From positions 94,323,189-94,387,188 of the forward strand of contig OV884009.1 of NCBI GenBank assembly GCA_930367205.1: a stretch of DNA of 64,000 nucleotides, read 5' to 3'. Numbering within the stretch: position 1 is the stretch's first letter; each line of letters starts with the position of its first letter. The DNA comes from Acanthosoma haemorrhoidale (taxonomy: Eukaryota; Arthropoda; Insecta; Hemiptera; Acanthosomatidae). Under the pieces are notes generated by a model. The model worked only from the letters and a program-made list of their open reading frames with translations, did not search any database and was not told the origin of the DNA. The translations under genes were made by a program, and so were the position numbers. This document shows, piece after piece, positions 35,136-46,733 of the stretch.

Positions 35136-35665
35136 CTGGCGCTTGCTTCTCTACTCAAAACCATGGTCTTCTCATTAAACTACCTCTTGATCTCTCTCTT
35201 CTAACCTCGCTATGTTTTAGTCCGGCGTTGTCAGGCCCCACAACTTCCTAGTGAAAATCCGTGCCTTCGTCTCGCTAAAACTAGCACTTCCTTGGGTGAG
35301 ACCTCTCCCTGGCGGACGACGGTTGCCGTGGCCCTACAAACGTACCAAGTAGCGTCTCCCACGGCAATCTGCTTCTCTCCGGTTCACACTCGCCTTTGGG
35401 ATCCGGACGGTTTTCGCCTACCCTTAGACACCGAGTGTGAATTCGTGGTCATTCCAAGACTACCTATAAACCTACCCTGTTCCTGGCCGGCAGCAAGGGT
35501 GAAAGACCACAGGTCCACCCGCTCTATCTCTTTCTTGGCGCTCGCTGGATGGCGGCTAAGAGGTTGTAGCGATCCTAGCCCGCGGCGGGCGTCCCCTCCC
35601 CACTTTGGGGATATTCGACGACAATTTCTGACCCGACAGTGGCTTTTTTGACTTAAGACTGAGTG
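35046..35665. other. GC-rich block downstream of the promoter-like site, with (CT)n tract
   Basis: A (CT)n run occupies 35070-35132. From 35150 to 35660 the sequence is GC-rich and open in more than one frame on both strands (for example 35292-35651 plus). The predicted proteins resemble nothing I know and the openness may simply reflect base composition. The end, ACAATTTCTGACCCGACAGT followed by GGC, is reminiscent of an LTR terminus and primer-binding junction. Confidence 0.35.
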
Positions 35666-38600
35666 GGACATGGTGTTTTTTATTATACCTTTGCCAATTT
35701 TCGCACATACATTTGGTTCTTTATTAACTTCTATACTGTGCAGATTTTCAGTCGGCTAAGAGAAAATCTCGAGGGAGAGAAGAGTAGACAGTTTCTTGTC
35801 CTATTCACCCGAGCAGCCAGCAGAAGATACATTTTGAAACCATCTTTGGAATTACGAAATTAACAATTTGTAAATGTTTATTATCGTTTCGATATTTTTC
35901 CTTAACCTTCTTCGCCTTTTATTTATGTCATGTGTATTTTATAAACACAAGTTGTATTTAAAGAAAATTGTGTGTTTTACTCTTCTACCTCCTCTAATTA
36001 CTTTTCGTGTTTATCTACACTTTAAAAAATAAACAAGACTCTCGAACAGATAAATGAAAAATGAAGGTGAACTAGCGTACCGTTCGGCCAGCATTTAACA
36101 GAGGTTGCCTCTGGCTTCCAGCGGGCTATTTATGTTCGGCACGGAAATGTATTCGTAGCCTCAAGTGTCAAAGCGGTGGTAATATATTTCCATTCGCGTT
36201 ATCGGAGAGTGTTTCGCTCTGATAGACTGCTTTACCAGTTTCCAGGTGCGAGCCTGCCCTCCCCCCGCTGCCCACGCTACCATTTTAACACTCGTCAAAG
36301 GACATACCCTTTGACTGGCAATACCGAATGCTTCACTTCCTAGTAGTTAAGGGGAATTCGTCTTTTGTCTGTATCTGCTTCCACTTCAATAGGTGTCCTA
36401 AAAATTATACAACCTATCTAAGATTTCGAAACACTGCAAAATGCGTTGATTAACTTTTTACCATGATGCAGCATTGAGAAGTACGCCAGAACAAATTAAA
36501 CTTAGATTTATTCTCCCGTGTCTCTCTAAATTATAAGCTTTCTCAAGTCACTGCTCAGGAAAAATTGGTTTAAAGAATGTTAAAGAAGTTAATCGAAAAG
36601 TATAATCGAAGGCGTTCCAAAAATAAGCCTTCAAAGCCAAAAACAAAAATCGCCGTGCCTGTCAGAAAGTTTTATAAAAAACTGTTTTTTATTGCGTAAT
36701 TTTTTTTCTATTTCATTTTTTTATACTAGTTTTTAAAACTTCCATCATGTCAGGGTATGTGAGAATTTGCAATATTATACATGTGATAGACACGTGTTTT
36801 ATTTCTTATTAAAATTTTTTTATATTTTATGGGTGTTGGTGTAGATTCATTAACTTATATTTTTGGCATGAAAGGCATGTATGCCACCTAAATGTCGCCT
36901 AAAAGGCTTTTCTAACAAAAACAAAAATAGTTAAATTTATTATTAAGAAAAATCTCATCTCCGTGTTTAAAAAAAAAAATTAATTGTGTACTTTCTAGTT
37001 GGGTTCAGATAGTTCAGGCATTGGTGAGCTTTCAGGTAATTACTGAACAGAATTTTCAAAAATAAAACCCTTCAATTTACTAGTTGGAACCCATACAACT
37101 ATTTTTATTCTTTGTTTTTTTTTTTTTCTTATAGACGAAAGATGCGAGGTATTTATGTTTCACTACGTCGACTGTGCTAGGACCACTCAGCGTTATTGGC
37201 ACATAAAAACAGTTGAAGGATGTGTGGAAGTCAATTATTAAATGTTTAAACTTATGTTAAGACAGGCGGTATACTTTTGCTTTGAGTGTGTTTATGAAAT
37301 AATGGGATCAAACGTAATCGGAAACATCACTTTAACAAATGTATAACAAAGCTGTGTAGTACTCATATGATCATTCAATTTGTACTCACATTTTTCTAAT
37401 CATCATACGATTGAAATTTTATTTCAGTATCTAAAAATCAGAATAGAAGGGAGTAAATAATGTGACAAAATCAGAAAATCTAACAGGCATGAAACATGAA
37501 CGTACATGAACACTCCCGGTATGATTGGTTGCTAAATTCGCAACATTGTTCGCAATAAGTCTCCCTAATTAATGTCAAAGCAGGAACAGCCCCATGTTAA
37601 AACAAGTTTATTGACGTTGGTATGCCTCTGTCCAGCTCTCCTGGAATGTCCATTAATAGTCAACAGGCGATAAATAATTACTATTAGTATATTCCACATT
37701 TGTTTTGTCATTTGAATGATTTTTACCGGCAAAATTGTTTTAATAAATGTGCTTTTCGAAACGTATAAAAATGAATTCAATGTCTAATATTGAAAGGAAT
37801 TTAACGCTTATTAAATAACAGTCCCTATTGTTTTCCAAAAAATTTTCTTGTGTCATGTAAATTGAAAAAAAAGTTTAAATATTTCCAAACAAAAAGTTTT
37901 AAATTATTATTTTTACACTTACTGCTCTTTATTATAGCCTAATCAAAACATGTGGCATTCTTGAATACGCCCTTTATTTATATATTAATAGAATCATTAT
38001 TGAGTCCACTATTGTAATGCATACAGACAGACAAAGAGACAAAATAACCGACCCTGAGTGAAAGACGGTTGTTTGAGAATATCCTCAGGTTTGACAGTAA
38101 AGCCTACCCGTTTAGGGTTAATGAAAGCTCAACTCAACAGGTGAAACCCAAAATTTGATGTTCATATCGCTGACAAGAATAATTGTTGACTTAAATTTTC
38201 TGGGAGTGATCTGGTATTGTCAGTTTCTCAATAAATTGCTTTTGAGACCTGAGTATAATCAACAAATCTATAATTATAAAGAAAAAACCGCTAGTGCCTT
38301 GTAGTATTTGGTTAATTGGTTTCCTATAGTATATTTTTTCAAGAATTACACGTGACATGGGAATGTAAATTAACTGACACAATAATGCTGAATCGTTAGC
38401 AAAAACAAAAACATTAGCCGTTATCAGATTGGATCATTACATCCGCAAACTTCGGGGGGAATGAAACCTGCCAGACAACTAGTACATAGCGGAAGTTTAG
38501 GGAAAGGTCAAAAGGTGATAATAATTTTCTATCGTGACCTCACTTCAGCCCACATGGATCAACAATCAAATACCTCTCTTAACCTTAAATGTAACTGCAA

Positions 38601-41600
38601 TGACTCATACCTATTTATTCAACGTGACCTAAACATCTAACTATGTCATTTACATACAGCACTTACATGATCGTTATGTAAAATTGAATGTAGAATGATC
38701 GTTCGATATAGAATTTCGCTTTTTATTAAATATTAGTCGTTTTATTGTAAACAAAATATAAATCCTTTAGACGTCGTGGTGTTATTGTAATTAATAAAGC
38801 GGTATATACATACGTGTGGACTCGTGATCAGGCGTGAGAACGCTAACGACCCATTTAATTTAAAGTGTACTCACGAATTATTTAGGCGCGAGTTCGTGCT
38901 GATGTTAACTCCGAATAAGACAACGGAGTTAATTAATTTTTGTTGTCTATTCAGTCGTGGGTTGAGACTAGGAGCTTATTTGATGAATCCCTTGGAACTC
39001 CTCATGGATCCTAAAAAGTAGATACCATGTCCTCCGGGATGCGAAACCTGGCTACCCCGCTCCTTGATAGTGGTAATTTTGTTGTTTCAATGGAAAGGAG
39101 AACGATTCGAAACAGATTAAATGAATGATTATCTGATGACGTACATACTTTAAAACGTTCTGTTATGTGGAGAATGGTCTAGCTCCCATCAAACCTTTTA
39201 GGAAGTGGGGTCATTTAGACTTTCTGATTTTACTCCATTGGTTTCTGCCCATCCACAAAGGTAGGACATTTCCTATAAGATAGTCCTTTCTTTCGCTTGA
39301 TTGAAGTACATTATCTTGTAGCCAAAGGGAGCCCAATAAGTCGCTACCTTGGCCCATACTTACTTCCAAATTCTTGGTAGTTCTCGGCCTAGTTAGTCAT
39401 GCGTGGTTGTTTGGTTAGAAGCCAGAGTTGCTGACTGTACCATTAATAGAATCTTATCCGTTTGTCTTAAATATAATTTTTATGACAGGTTTGGTGTCCA
39501 TAACTTTTTTCAACCCTGAAACATTAGCTTGTTGGTATTTGCAACTCAGTCCAGCTCACTTTCTACTTGTTTACTAATTTACTATCTTCATTTTGGATTT
39601 CAATTTCATCACTATTCGTTATAAACTTTAACTGTTTGGAGTTAAAGGCCACATTTGTTCATTTTGCAAATAACGGATGTAACGTCTCTTGGGGTTCTTG
39701 AGCCATGCAGACCATATCTCCCTCAAACTTTAAGCTACTTAAAACCTTACCATTAATTACGTTAGCGAGATCTGAAGTCCTTTTCAGGAAATGGAGAGAT
39801 GGGGTAGTATTATTTTCTTGTCTTCATTATCCCTGTAATGTCTTTTTAGGAGGTCGCTATAAGATTGCATTGACAAAACCTCTCGAATGAATGAAATTAC
39901 TGTAAATTGACATACAGTCCGAAATCCATTTCCCATCCGAGTTTTGCTTTGGACTTTTTCCAAGCCCAAATGGACAGGCCTTACTTTCTTACAAGTACGA
40001 GCCAATTGTATGACACATGTCTATCCGCATTTGCAATGATATGCAACAGTAGTTGTAAAAATGAACCTCTTAAATTTAAGTATAATCAACAACTCTCTTT
40101 ATGCCGTTACGGTCTGTTCACAATCATTGAACGAATTCGTTCATCCTTCGATGCACGGTGTTCATCAGGGCTGTGTTAATTAGTTGCTGTAATGAAAATA
40201 CTGGCGGGAATAAGTGTTCCCGACGGCGGATGAAATGGTTAGATATTGCCGACTAGGCAAAGGACCTTGGAAAAGAGGCTGCTGTCTGTTTGATCCTTTG
40301 CCCACTCTTCCCCCTCCTCGTCTTTATTATAATCCCTTTCCGTGTCTGCCAACCTCCTTCCATCTTGTCTTATTTATTTAAATACATAACTTGTCATTAA
40401 TTAATTTTGTATTTTCTTGTTTCCCTTTAGCTCTTTTTCCGGTTGCTATTTTATTATTAGTGGAATAAATTTTATGTCCCAATTAAAAATACTGACAGTT
40501 CCCAATGATAAGTGGCCTCGGAATACATTTTATTAAAATATCCAAGATTAATTTGTTCAATTATTAACTGAATAAAATCTTTTTACATCAACTATAATTA
40601 ACAGAGTTACTTTGTTATGTAATACCGACATAGGATTATTCCGCACCGAATCAATTAATAATAAAACAAAAAATATAACAAAAATCAATTAATTTGAATT
40701 TATAGATACATTACATGTGGGTTGTTGATTTTTGGCGATTTATTAATTTAAATTGTCTTCTGTGTCGGTAAATTTCTGTTTTTGTCTGAATTATAGTCCT
40801 TAAGATGCTTGAATAGGGGAAAAATTGACTTAATTTAAAATTAATAATAAAAGATATTGCTTGATAGACTTTTTTTTTTGAAAATTGATTTTCGCACAAT
40901 ATAAATTAAATATTTTCCGAAACATATATTTATTTTATTGCTCATAAGGTTTTCCTTACAGTAAAAAGTTGACTTTGTATTTGATAGTGGTTAATGAAAT
41001 GTTATAAAGTGGTAATAATATAGATATAGTTCTGTAACCAGGTACTTAATATTACTGTTATGGAGGCCAGACTAACTTGTGGTAGAATAGTATCATTTTA
41101 TTGCGAAATGTTTCAAGAAATTTGTTAAGCGGTGTATGACGTGCTTGTCTGCGTAGTCGTGAATCACTGGTAGATTAGATCCATTCGCGTCACATCTTTT
41201 TTTTTTTCTGGGACTTCTGTAACTTTGAATTCATGGTTCGTTTTTTCCACGATCACAATTTGTTAAGGCGTATTTATGACTAAGGGGCTAATTACGCTAT
41301 CGGTGAGCACATTTTGCAACACTACACTTCAGGACGCTACAGGACTGCCGTTCAACTCTTTTTTTCAAATATACGAGTATAATGTTATATAAAATATTTC
41401 TTTGTAATACTAATTAACTAATAGATTAATGGTAATTACTTGTGTTTTATGGGTATGGCTGTAATTTTCATTTCTTCTATATTTCAAATGAGATATCTAT
41501 GTATAATTTCCTATCTTAATCATAAATAGGGGTCTCATGAACATCAGAACAGACAGTCAGACAGATATTCGGGTGGAAGCAGTTTTGGAATCCTTTTAAA

Positions 41601-41884
41601 CAATTGTTAAAACTCTACCCGGTGTTTTTGATATTTTTTTAAAAATTACACAGTTCAATGTTTTGGAGCTGATTTCATAAGAATTTGATACCCTAAATTC
41701 AAATATACTATTGGTTTTTGCCTAGGAGCTCAAATTTCTAAGATACGTATAACATTTTAGTGAAATATACGTTACACTATTTCAAGGTAAATCCATGAAT
41801 CAAATAAAAAAAGTAAACACGGAATTTTTAGTATTTCATTATACAAATATTATTATTTATAAATATAGAGTAAAAAGTCATCGA
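35666..41884. other. long stretch with no recognised gene
   Basis: AT-rich DNA with short open frames only. GC-richer patches lie at 36070-36320, 38820-39060 and 40190-40330. A small hairpin, GGCAAAGGA with TCCTTTGCC and a loop of about 35 nt, lies near 40256-40310. Near 38830 a CAGGCGTGAGAACGCTAACG stretch resembles the 29.3-kb MITE interior. No repeat family, RNA gene or coding block is supported. Confidence 0.35.
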
Positions 41885-42830
41885 TGAAACCAACTAGTCA
41901 CTGAACACTTCAGAAGCTTCTTTTCCGTGACATTCTTGAATGCATTTTGGAACACCCCCTTTCTTTTTAAACTCCAGCAGTAATCTACAATCATGTGCGT
42001 ATCCGATCTTCCTTGGTAAAGGGCCTCCATAGTTTTAATATCCTGTCGAAATCTTTGACCTTAATCCTTAATAAGTTGTCTTATTTGTGGGCTGTCGAAT
42101 ATTTCTGCTTTATTGTAAATATTCCCATACTCTGAGGCATTTTCCCCTATAGATGCAAAGCATGATCCGTTCTTATCAAGAGCCTTTACTAAGTGCTTCG
42201 TAAGGCCCAGCTTTATATGCAGTGAGGAAAGATGATTTTCTCTCGTTCAACTAAGGGGTCGTTGACATTCTTTTCCCCAACGCCATCATTTTGACCCTTA
42301 GGCCACTCTTTTCTAACCCAGTGGTGTGTTTTGTCTCTGCCATTCCACGGGCACAAGAAGCAGGGATATTCGATGTGCCCACTATGCTGTCCAAGGAAAA
42401 AGTTTACCATTTAAGTCCCCACAAATCTCCCATTGGTGTTCATGATACTTTATCTTCTCCAATACCAAATCTAAGGTGTTATACTCTTCATTCATTTTCG
42501 TTAAATGGGCAGTTGGTGAATGAATATGAGCCATATTTCACCTGCCACCTTCATTAATATCATAATAAGAGGGACATCACTCGTCCTCACATAGCTCTGG
42601 TAGCTGGTGAAACGTTGGGACTGAGACTCCCTTCGAGTGTGGGATTAGGCGTCTTGCAGAGACTAAATCAGGATAACTCCATTTGCTACGGTTGTTTCGA
42701 TTCATTCCAGTAATATTTATTAGGCAGAAATAGCAGTCATCGAAGTGGTTTCGGGGTTCTCTCCAAACCATCGTACGCCGAATTTTCTTTTGCCGGTAGC
42801 CCACTGTCGCAAATGTTCTGTTCAAGTTTA
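41885..42830 (-). pseudogene. decayed member of a multicopy arthropod protein family of unknown function
   Basis: Read from 42825 down, four blocks appear in order. (1) MVWREPRNHFDDCYFC, then SYPDLVSARRLIPHS. (2) EYNTLDLVLEKIKYHEHQWE, then ICGDL. (3) After a one-base shift, MVNFFLGQHSGHIEYPCFLC, HHWVRKEWP, NDPLVEREKIIF, LHIKLGLTKHLVKALDKNG and KAEIFDSPQIRQLIKD. (4) After a stop, GQRFRQDIKTMEALYQGRSD, then MIVDYCWSLKR. I recall this block order from unnamed proteins present in many copies in arthropod and cnidarian genomes. No function is known to me. The paired Cys motifs (CYFC, CFLC) could bind metal. Relative to that recollection, segments between blocks 1 and 2 and between 3 and 4 are missing, and frameshifts are present, so it is a pseudogene. 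Confidence 0.65.
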
Positions 42831-43726
42831 ACAGACCTGATGAAGTGCCCTGGTTTTATCTTGATCTCCAAGCTCTCTTTACCAAGTCAATAACAGTTTT
42901 TATGTTTTTTTTTAACGTGTATTCACAACTTCTTCTTCTTGAACTTATTTTGTTTTTATTCAAAAACACTGTACGTTTTAGGTTAAGTTTATAACAACTC
43001 TTTCATAAACGCAAATATCACGCGAGGCCAACTTCGGTCTACCCTATACGGCCAGAACTCAAAACTAACCTCAACTCTAGTTGAAGCGTTGATGGCAACT
43101 GAAGTTATCGGTTGCTTACTCCATCTGCTGGATTTTCCTGGAACTGATTAGACAGCAGACTGACAATAGGCCAAATGTACAGGAGCCAATCCTTGTATAG
43201 TGATTTAGAACTGCACGTTAAATAGAGCAAATAGAGAAAAACTGATTTAATATTTAGATTCAGCTCACTAAGGCTAAAATCAGTACTAGAATCCTAGCCA
43301 CAGAAAAACAATTTTTTTTCTTGTAGGGATATGTTATAAACCGTTCAGTTATCTATCATTTTAAATAATTCCCTCAAGGAACAAATTTTATATTTCTTCT
43401 TAAATTTGTAATGTTCCTGTCGTTACATCTTGAGCCATACCAATTTCTAATATCGGCCTTAGTCTTACAGGGGTTAATTTCATTAATTTTTCAATTATTT
43501 TTTCTACTAGCTAAACCTCTGCAGTGAATCAAAACGTATCTCAACCATTACACGAGGGGTACTAAAAATGTAAAAAAGGTCGCATTTTTAATGCACCAAC
43601 TCGACTTTAGGTAGATCAGCCACGCCCCTGAGCGAAAAACAACTTCATCATGACTAATTCCTCTATAATGAGGCTTGAACTTAACGAGGCTGCCTAAAGC
43701 ATCTATAATGGGGGTGGAGAGGGGGA
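42831..43726. other. no gene recognised
   Basis: AT-rich. The upstream side of the pseudogene shows no obvious promoter, intron or transposon end. Confidence 0.35.
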
Positions 43727-43955
43727 GGGCTGAAAATACCTGGCGGTACAAATCATTTCTCCAAACGAGGAATTGCTTGATACCTGAAGTCAGTGTCGAA
43801 ATCATTCCTACAGTTGTTTACTGGTTTAAGTGCATAGTTGATATAATTGCATATTAGGTAGTACCTAGTGGGTAACACCGCGCTTAACGGTACTATCTAG
43901 CTAGATAGGAAGCTCCTAATACTGGCTGTAGTACACGATTTGTAAATTAATGCTA
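43727..43955 (+). repeat. dispersed repeat family C, copy 1
   Basis: About 225 bp recurring at 48586-48820. Shared blocks: GGCTGAAAATACYT, ACAAATCATTTCTCCAAAC, ATCATTYC, GTTYACTGGTTTAAGT, TTAGGTAGTACCTAGT against TATTACCTAGTACGTACC, and a GTAAATTARTRMC end. Not coding. Class unknown. Confidence 0.65.
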
Positions 43956-46257
43956 TTTAACAAGTGGAAGCAAGGATCACCTCCCTCACCATTTTATCCC
44001 ATCCCATCAAATATTTTTTTTAGCTTACTAACTGTATGTTTTTATATCAATTTGGATCTAAATTTCTCCTTGTTTGGTGTGTAAATTGAATTAAAATGTA
44101 TAAATGCATTAATAATATTGTGGGAAAATTGTATAAATGTCTGTGGACTCGGTGCCACAGGAGTCCCTTGGTTAAAATTTTGTTCAAAATGATTGAGAAA
44201 AACTGCTTGGTTTTTTTTAAGTCTTTTTTTTTTTTTTTTTTGTTTAGAGTCTGCAAATTGGCTGAAACGACATTAAATACGAATTTCCAATCATTGGCTT
44301 CCAAACATTTATTTCCTTCTTTCTCGAAATAGACACTGGAAAAACCGCTTTCAGCACTGTAATACGGTCAGTTGAAAAATACGGATCCATGTTTTTGCAC
44401 TTATATTGTTTTTTACGTAATTCCTGTTGTAATTGTTTGGTTGGTATTTTTGAATCCAGATACCCTTGTGTTTTCACCAGTGTGTTTGTCTGTTAGATCA
44501 CTAGTCTAAAATTTCATTTACACGAATGTATATTTGGTATTGAGAAGACATGCCATTGTGATAGTTAGCTCCATCCATATCGCATGATTAATTGTCATTG
44601 ATAGAGTAATTACTTGCTTGTTAAAACAATCGCAGATATATATGTGTTTATATATGTTTCACGGTTATAAATACGCATTTGCACTGAAAATCTATTATAC
44701 GGGTTTTTTGTTTATAATTTTCTATTTACAAGAAACAAATGTTTTCTTAGATCTATATATAAGCTGATAACTTCTGCAGTGGGTTGGCTGTTTACGACTG
44801 CAAGTTTCTCTCTTTGAAATATTATTTTAGAGACATTAAACTAATTTTACTAGTCTTCCTAGACTTGTAACTTGTAGTTACATGAAAAACAAACGTTATT
44901 TCTTGCGTTAATTCAATTTATGTCGCAGATTTATTATTTATTCAATCTCTATAAATGTATTGTATTCTCGCATATGCTCGCGGAAGAAATGTTTAGCTTA
45001 CATATAAAGACCTTAATAGTTTTATTTTTTAGGTAGTGAACTTCAAGTCTCTCCAATACTGAATTAATCTTTTTAATGACATAACATCTTCTACAATCAA
45101 CGTTTCGTATATTCAGGCATCATAATGACTACAAATTGGAACAAGATATATAACAAATTAGGTATTCCATTCGAAATTATCATAATAATTTTGTCTATCC
45201 CATATTCATAAAATAATTTTGTTTTAATAAAGTTCCATTTTATTCCATCTATTTACTATCTTTAAAATTGTAATTTGCTTTACAGCTGAGGTGCTAATTA
45301 GGTATCCACAAAAATATATCAACATGTATTGAAATAGATAATATCTTTAACAGGTTTTTTTCTTCTACTCTCTTAATTATTTTTCAATTATAACGCATTT
45401 TTTTTTTTTATTAATCTTGTTCCAAACTCTAGTCCTGCTGATACCTGAATAGGTAAAAGGTTGATTGTAGAAAATGCTATGACAATAAAATAGTTAATTG
45501 GAGTGACTTGATACCTAAAATATAAAAACACTAAATGACTCTTTTTGAGTAATAGCATTCTGAAAAATAATAATACCCTTGTATTTGACATTTTATTAGC
45601 GCGACATGTTCATTAAAGAGGATTAAAAACAGCGAAGTGGATCAGAGAGAAAGGACATCAAAGTCGGCGCATTGAAGTCATTAATTCATCGGTAACGCTA
45701 CAAAGTCATTGACTCCTTTTTTCTTGCGTACTCGCTGTCGGATCATTTGCTTACTCAGCTAATCATTATTGTATAACTGATACAGTACATGTTATTAATT
45801 GTACAATCGAGTCTAAAGCCACGATAACATTTTATAAATGATAGCGCGGGAAATAATTGCTTGACTTGATTGTATAATGGCCTAATAAATAGATATGGTC
45901 CTTTATTGCGGTTTTTATTGCATATCATTCTTGTAGATTATTTCATTTCGTCGGGCAATCTTCTCTCGGACACTTTGCTGCCATTTCTTCTCTGCTCTTT
46001 GAGCCATTGTTTTATTTCCTCCTCGTTGCTCGTCAATATCTATCTGTATTTTTCATTCGTTTCCGAATAGATTGTTCGATCCCAATCAACGCTAGTCCAA
46101 GCAAAGCCTATTTTCCTAACATACCTTGAGGTTTTGCGGAAAGTAAAATTATCTTTATGAATTCTCATTATCATCTTTTGACTGACTCCGCGATCAGAAT
46201 ACTGTAAATCCTAAGGTATATGACCTTTCGCAGTTCACGAATCCAATTGTAAGACAT
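43956..46257. other. no gene recognised
   Basis: AT-rich with a 19-nt T-run near 44224. The open frames here match nothing I know. Confidence 0.4.
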
Positions 46258-46733
46258 ACTTACAAATAACTTTATTGTGCAATAATTACAATCTGCCTTT
46301 TATAAGGCAATAATAATACAGATAAATGATCTCATTCATACCATATTTACAGTCATCATTCACTCACTCATTCATACAATAGGACATGATTGGAGAAACT
46401 GGCCATTGCCAGGACTCCCACTGTCACGCGATTATAGCAGGTCACGAGGCCACTGCCGTTTCAGTCTCCGAGGAGGATTATAGGGATGAGTGGCGCAGTG
46501 CAAAGACTGTGCTACAGGATTAGGGTGGTTGGAAAGGCTACTGTGGAATTTCATAAACTTGGAAGGGATGAGTTCTAGAATGTAGGGTATATTAAGGTCG
46601 TTATGAAGGGTTTTGTTGCTGACATAATAAGGGGCATTATCAAAGAACATCCCATCTCTCAATAGAAAATAAACTACTAATCTACAAAGTTATACTTAAA
46701 CCAATCTGGACATACGGAAAAACTTACAAATAA
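46258..46733 (-). mobile_element. Jockey-type LINE insertion with 5' inversion and 12-bp target duplication
   Basis: ACTTACAAATAA occurs at 46258-46269 and 46722-46733, bounding a 452-bp insertion. From 46638 down to 46270 the minus strand is a normal 3' end: NAPYYVSNKTLHNDLNIPYI, LELIPSKFMKFHSSLSNHPN, PVAQSLHC, RRLKRQWPRDLL, a stop, and a shortened 3' UTR ending in ATTGCACAATAAAG. From 46645 to 46721 the adjoining piece is in the opposite orientation and encodes, on the plus strand, HLSIENKLLIYKVILKPIWT, a segment that belongs just upstream. About 80 bp of the family sequence (the ELWGT to VLRTIV part) is missing at the junction. This is the classic outcome of twin priming during target-primed reverse transcription. 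Confidence 0.9.

Noticed and set aside
35292..35671. Open frames of 119 and 95 codons on opposite strands
   Set aside because: Both strands are open because the block is GC-rich; no domain or codon signal distinguishes either.
40256..40310. GGCAAAGGA/TCCTTTGCC stem that could be read as a terminator hairpin
   Set aside because: Intrinsic terminators are not expected in a eukaryotic genome and the loop is long; likely chance.
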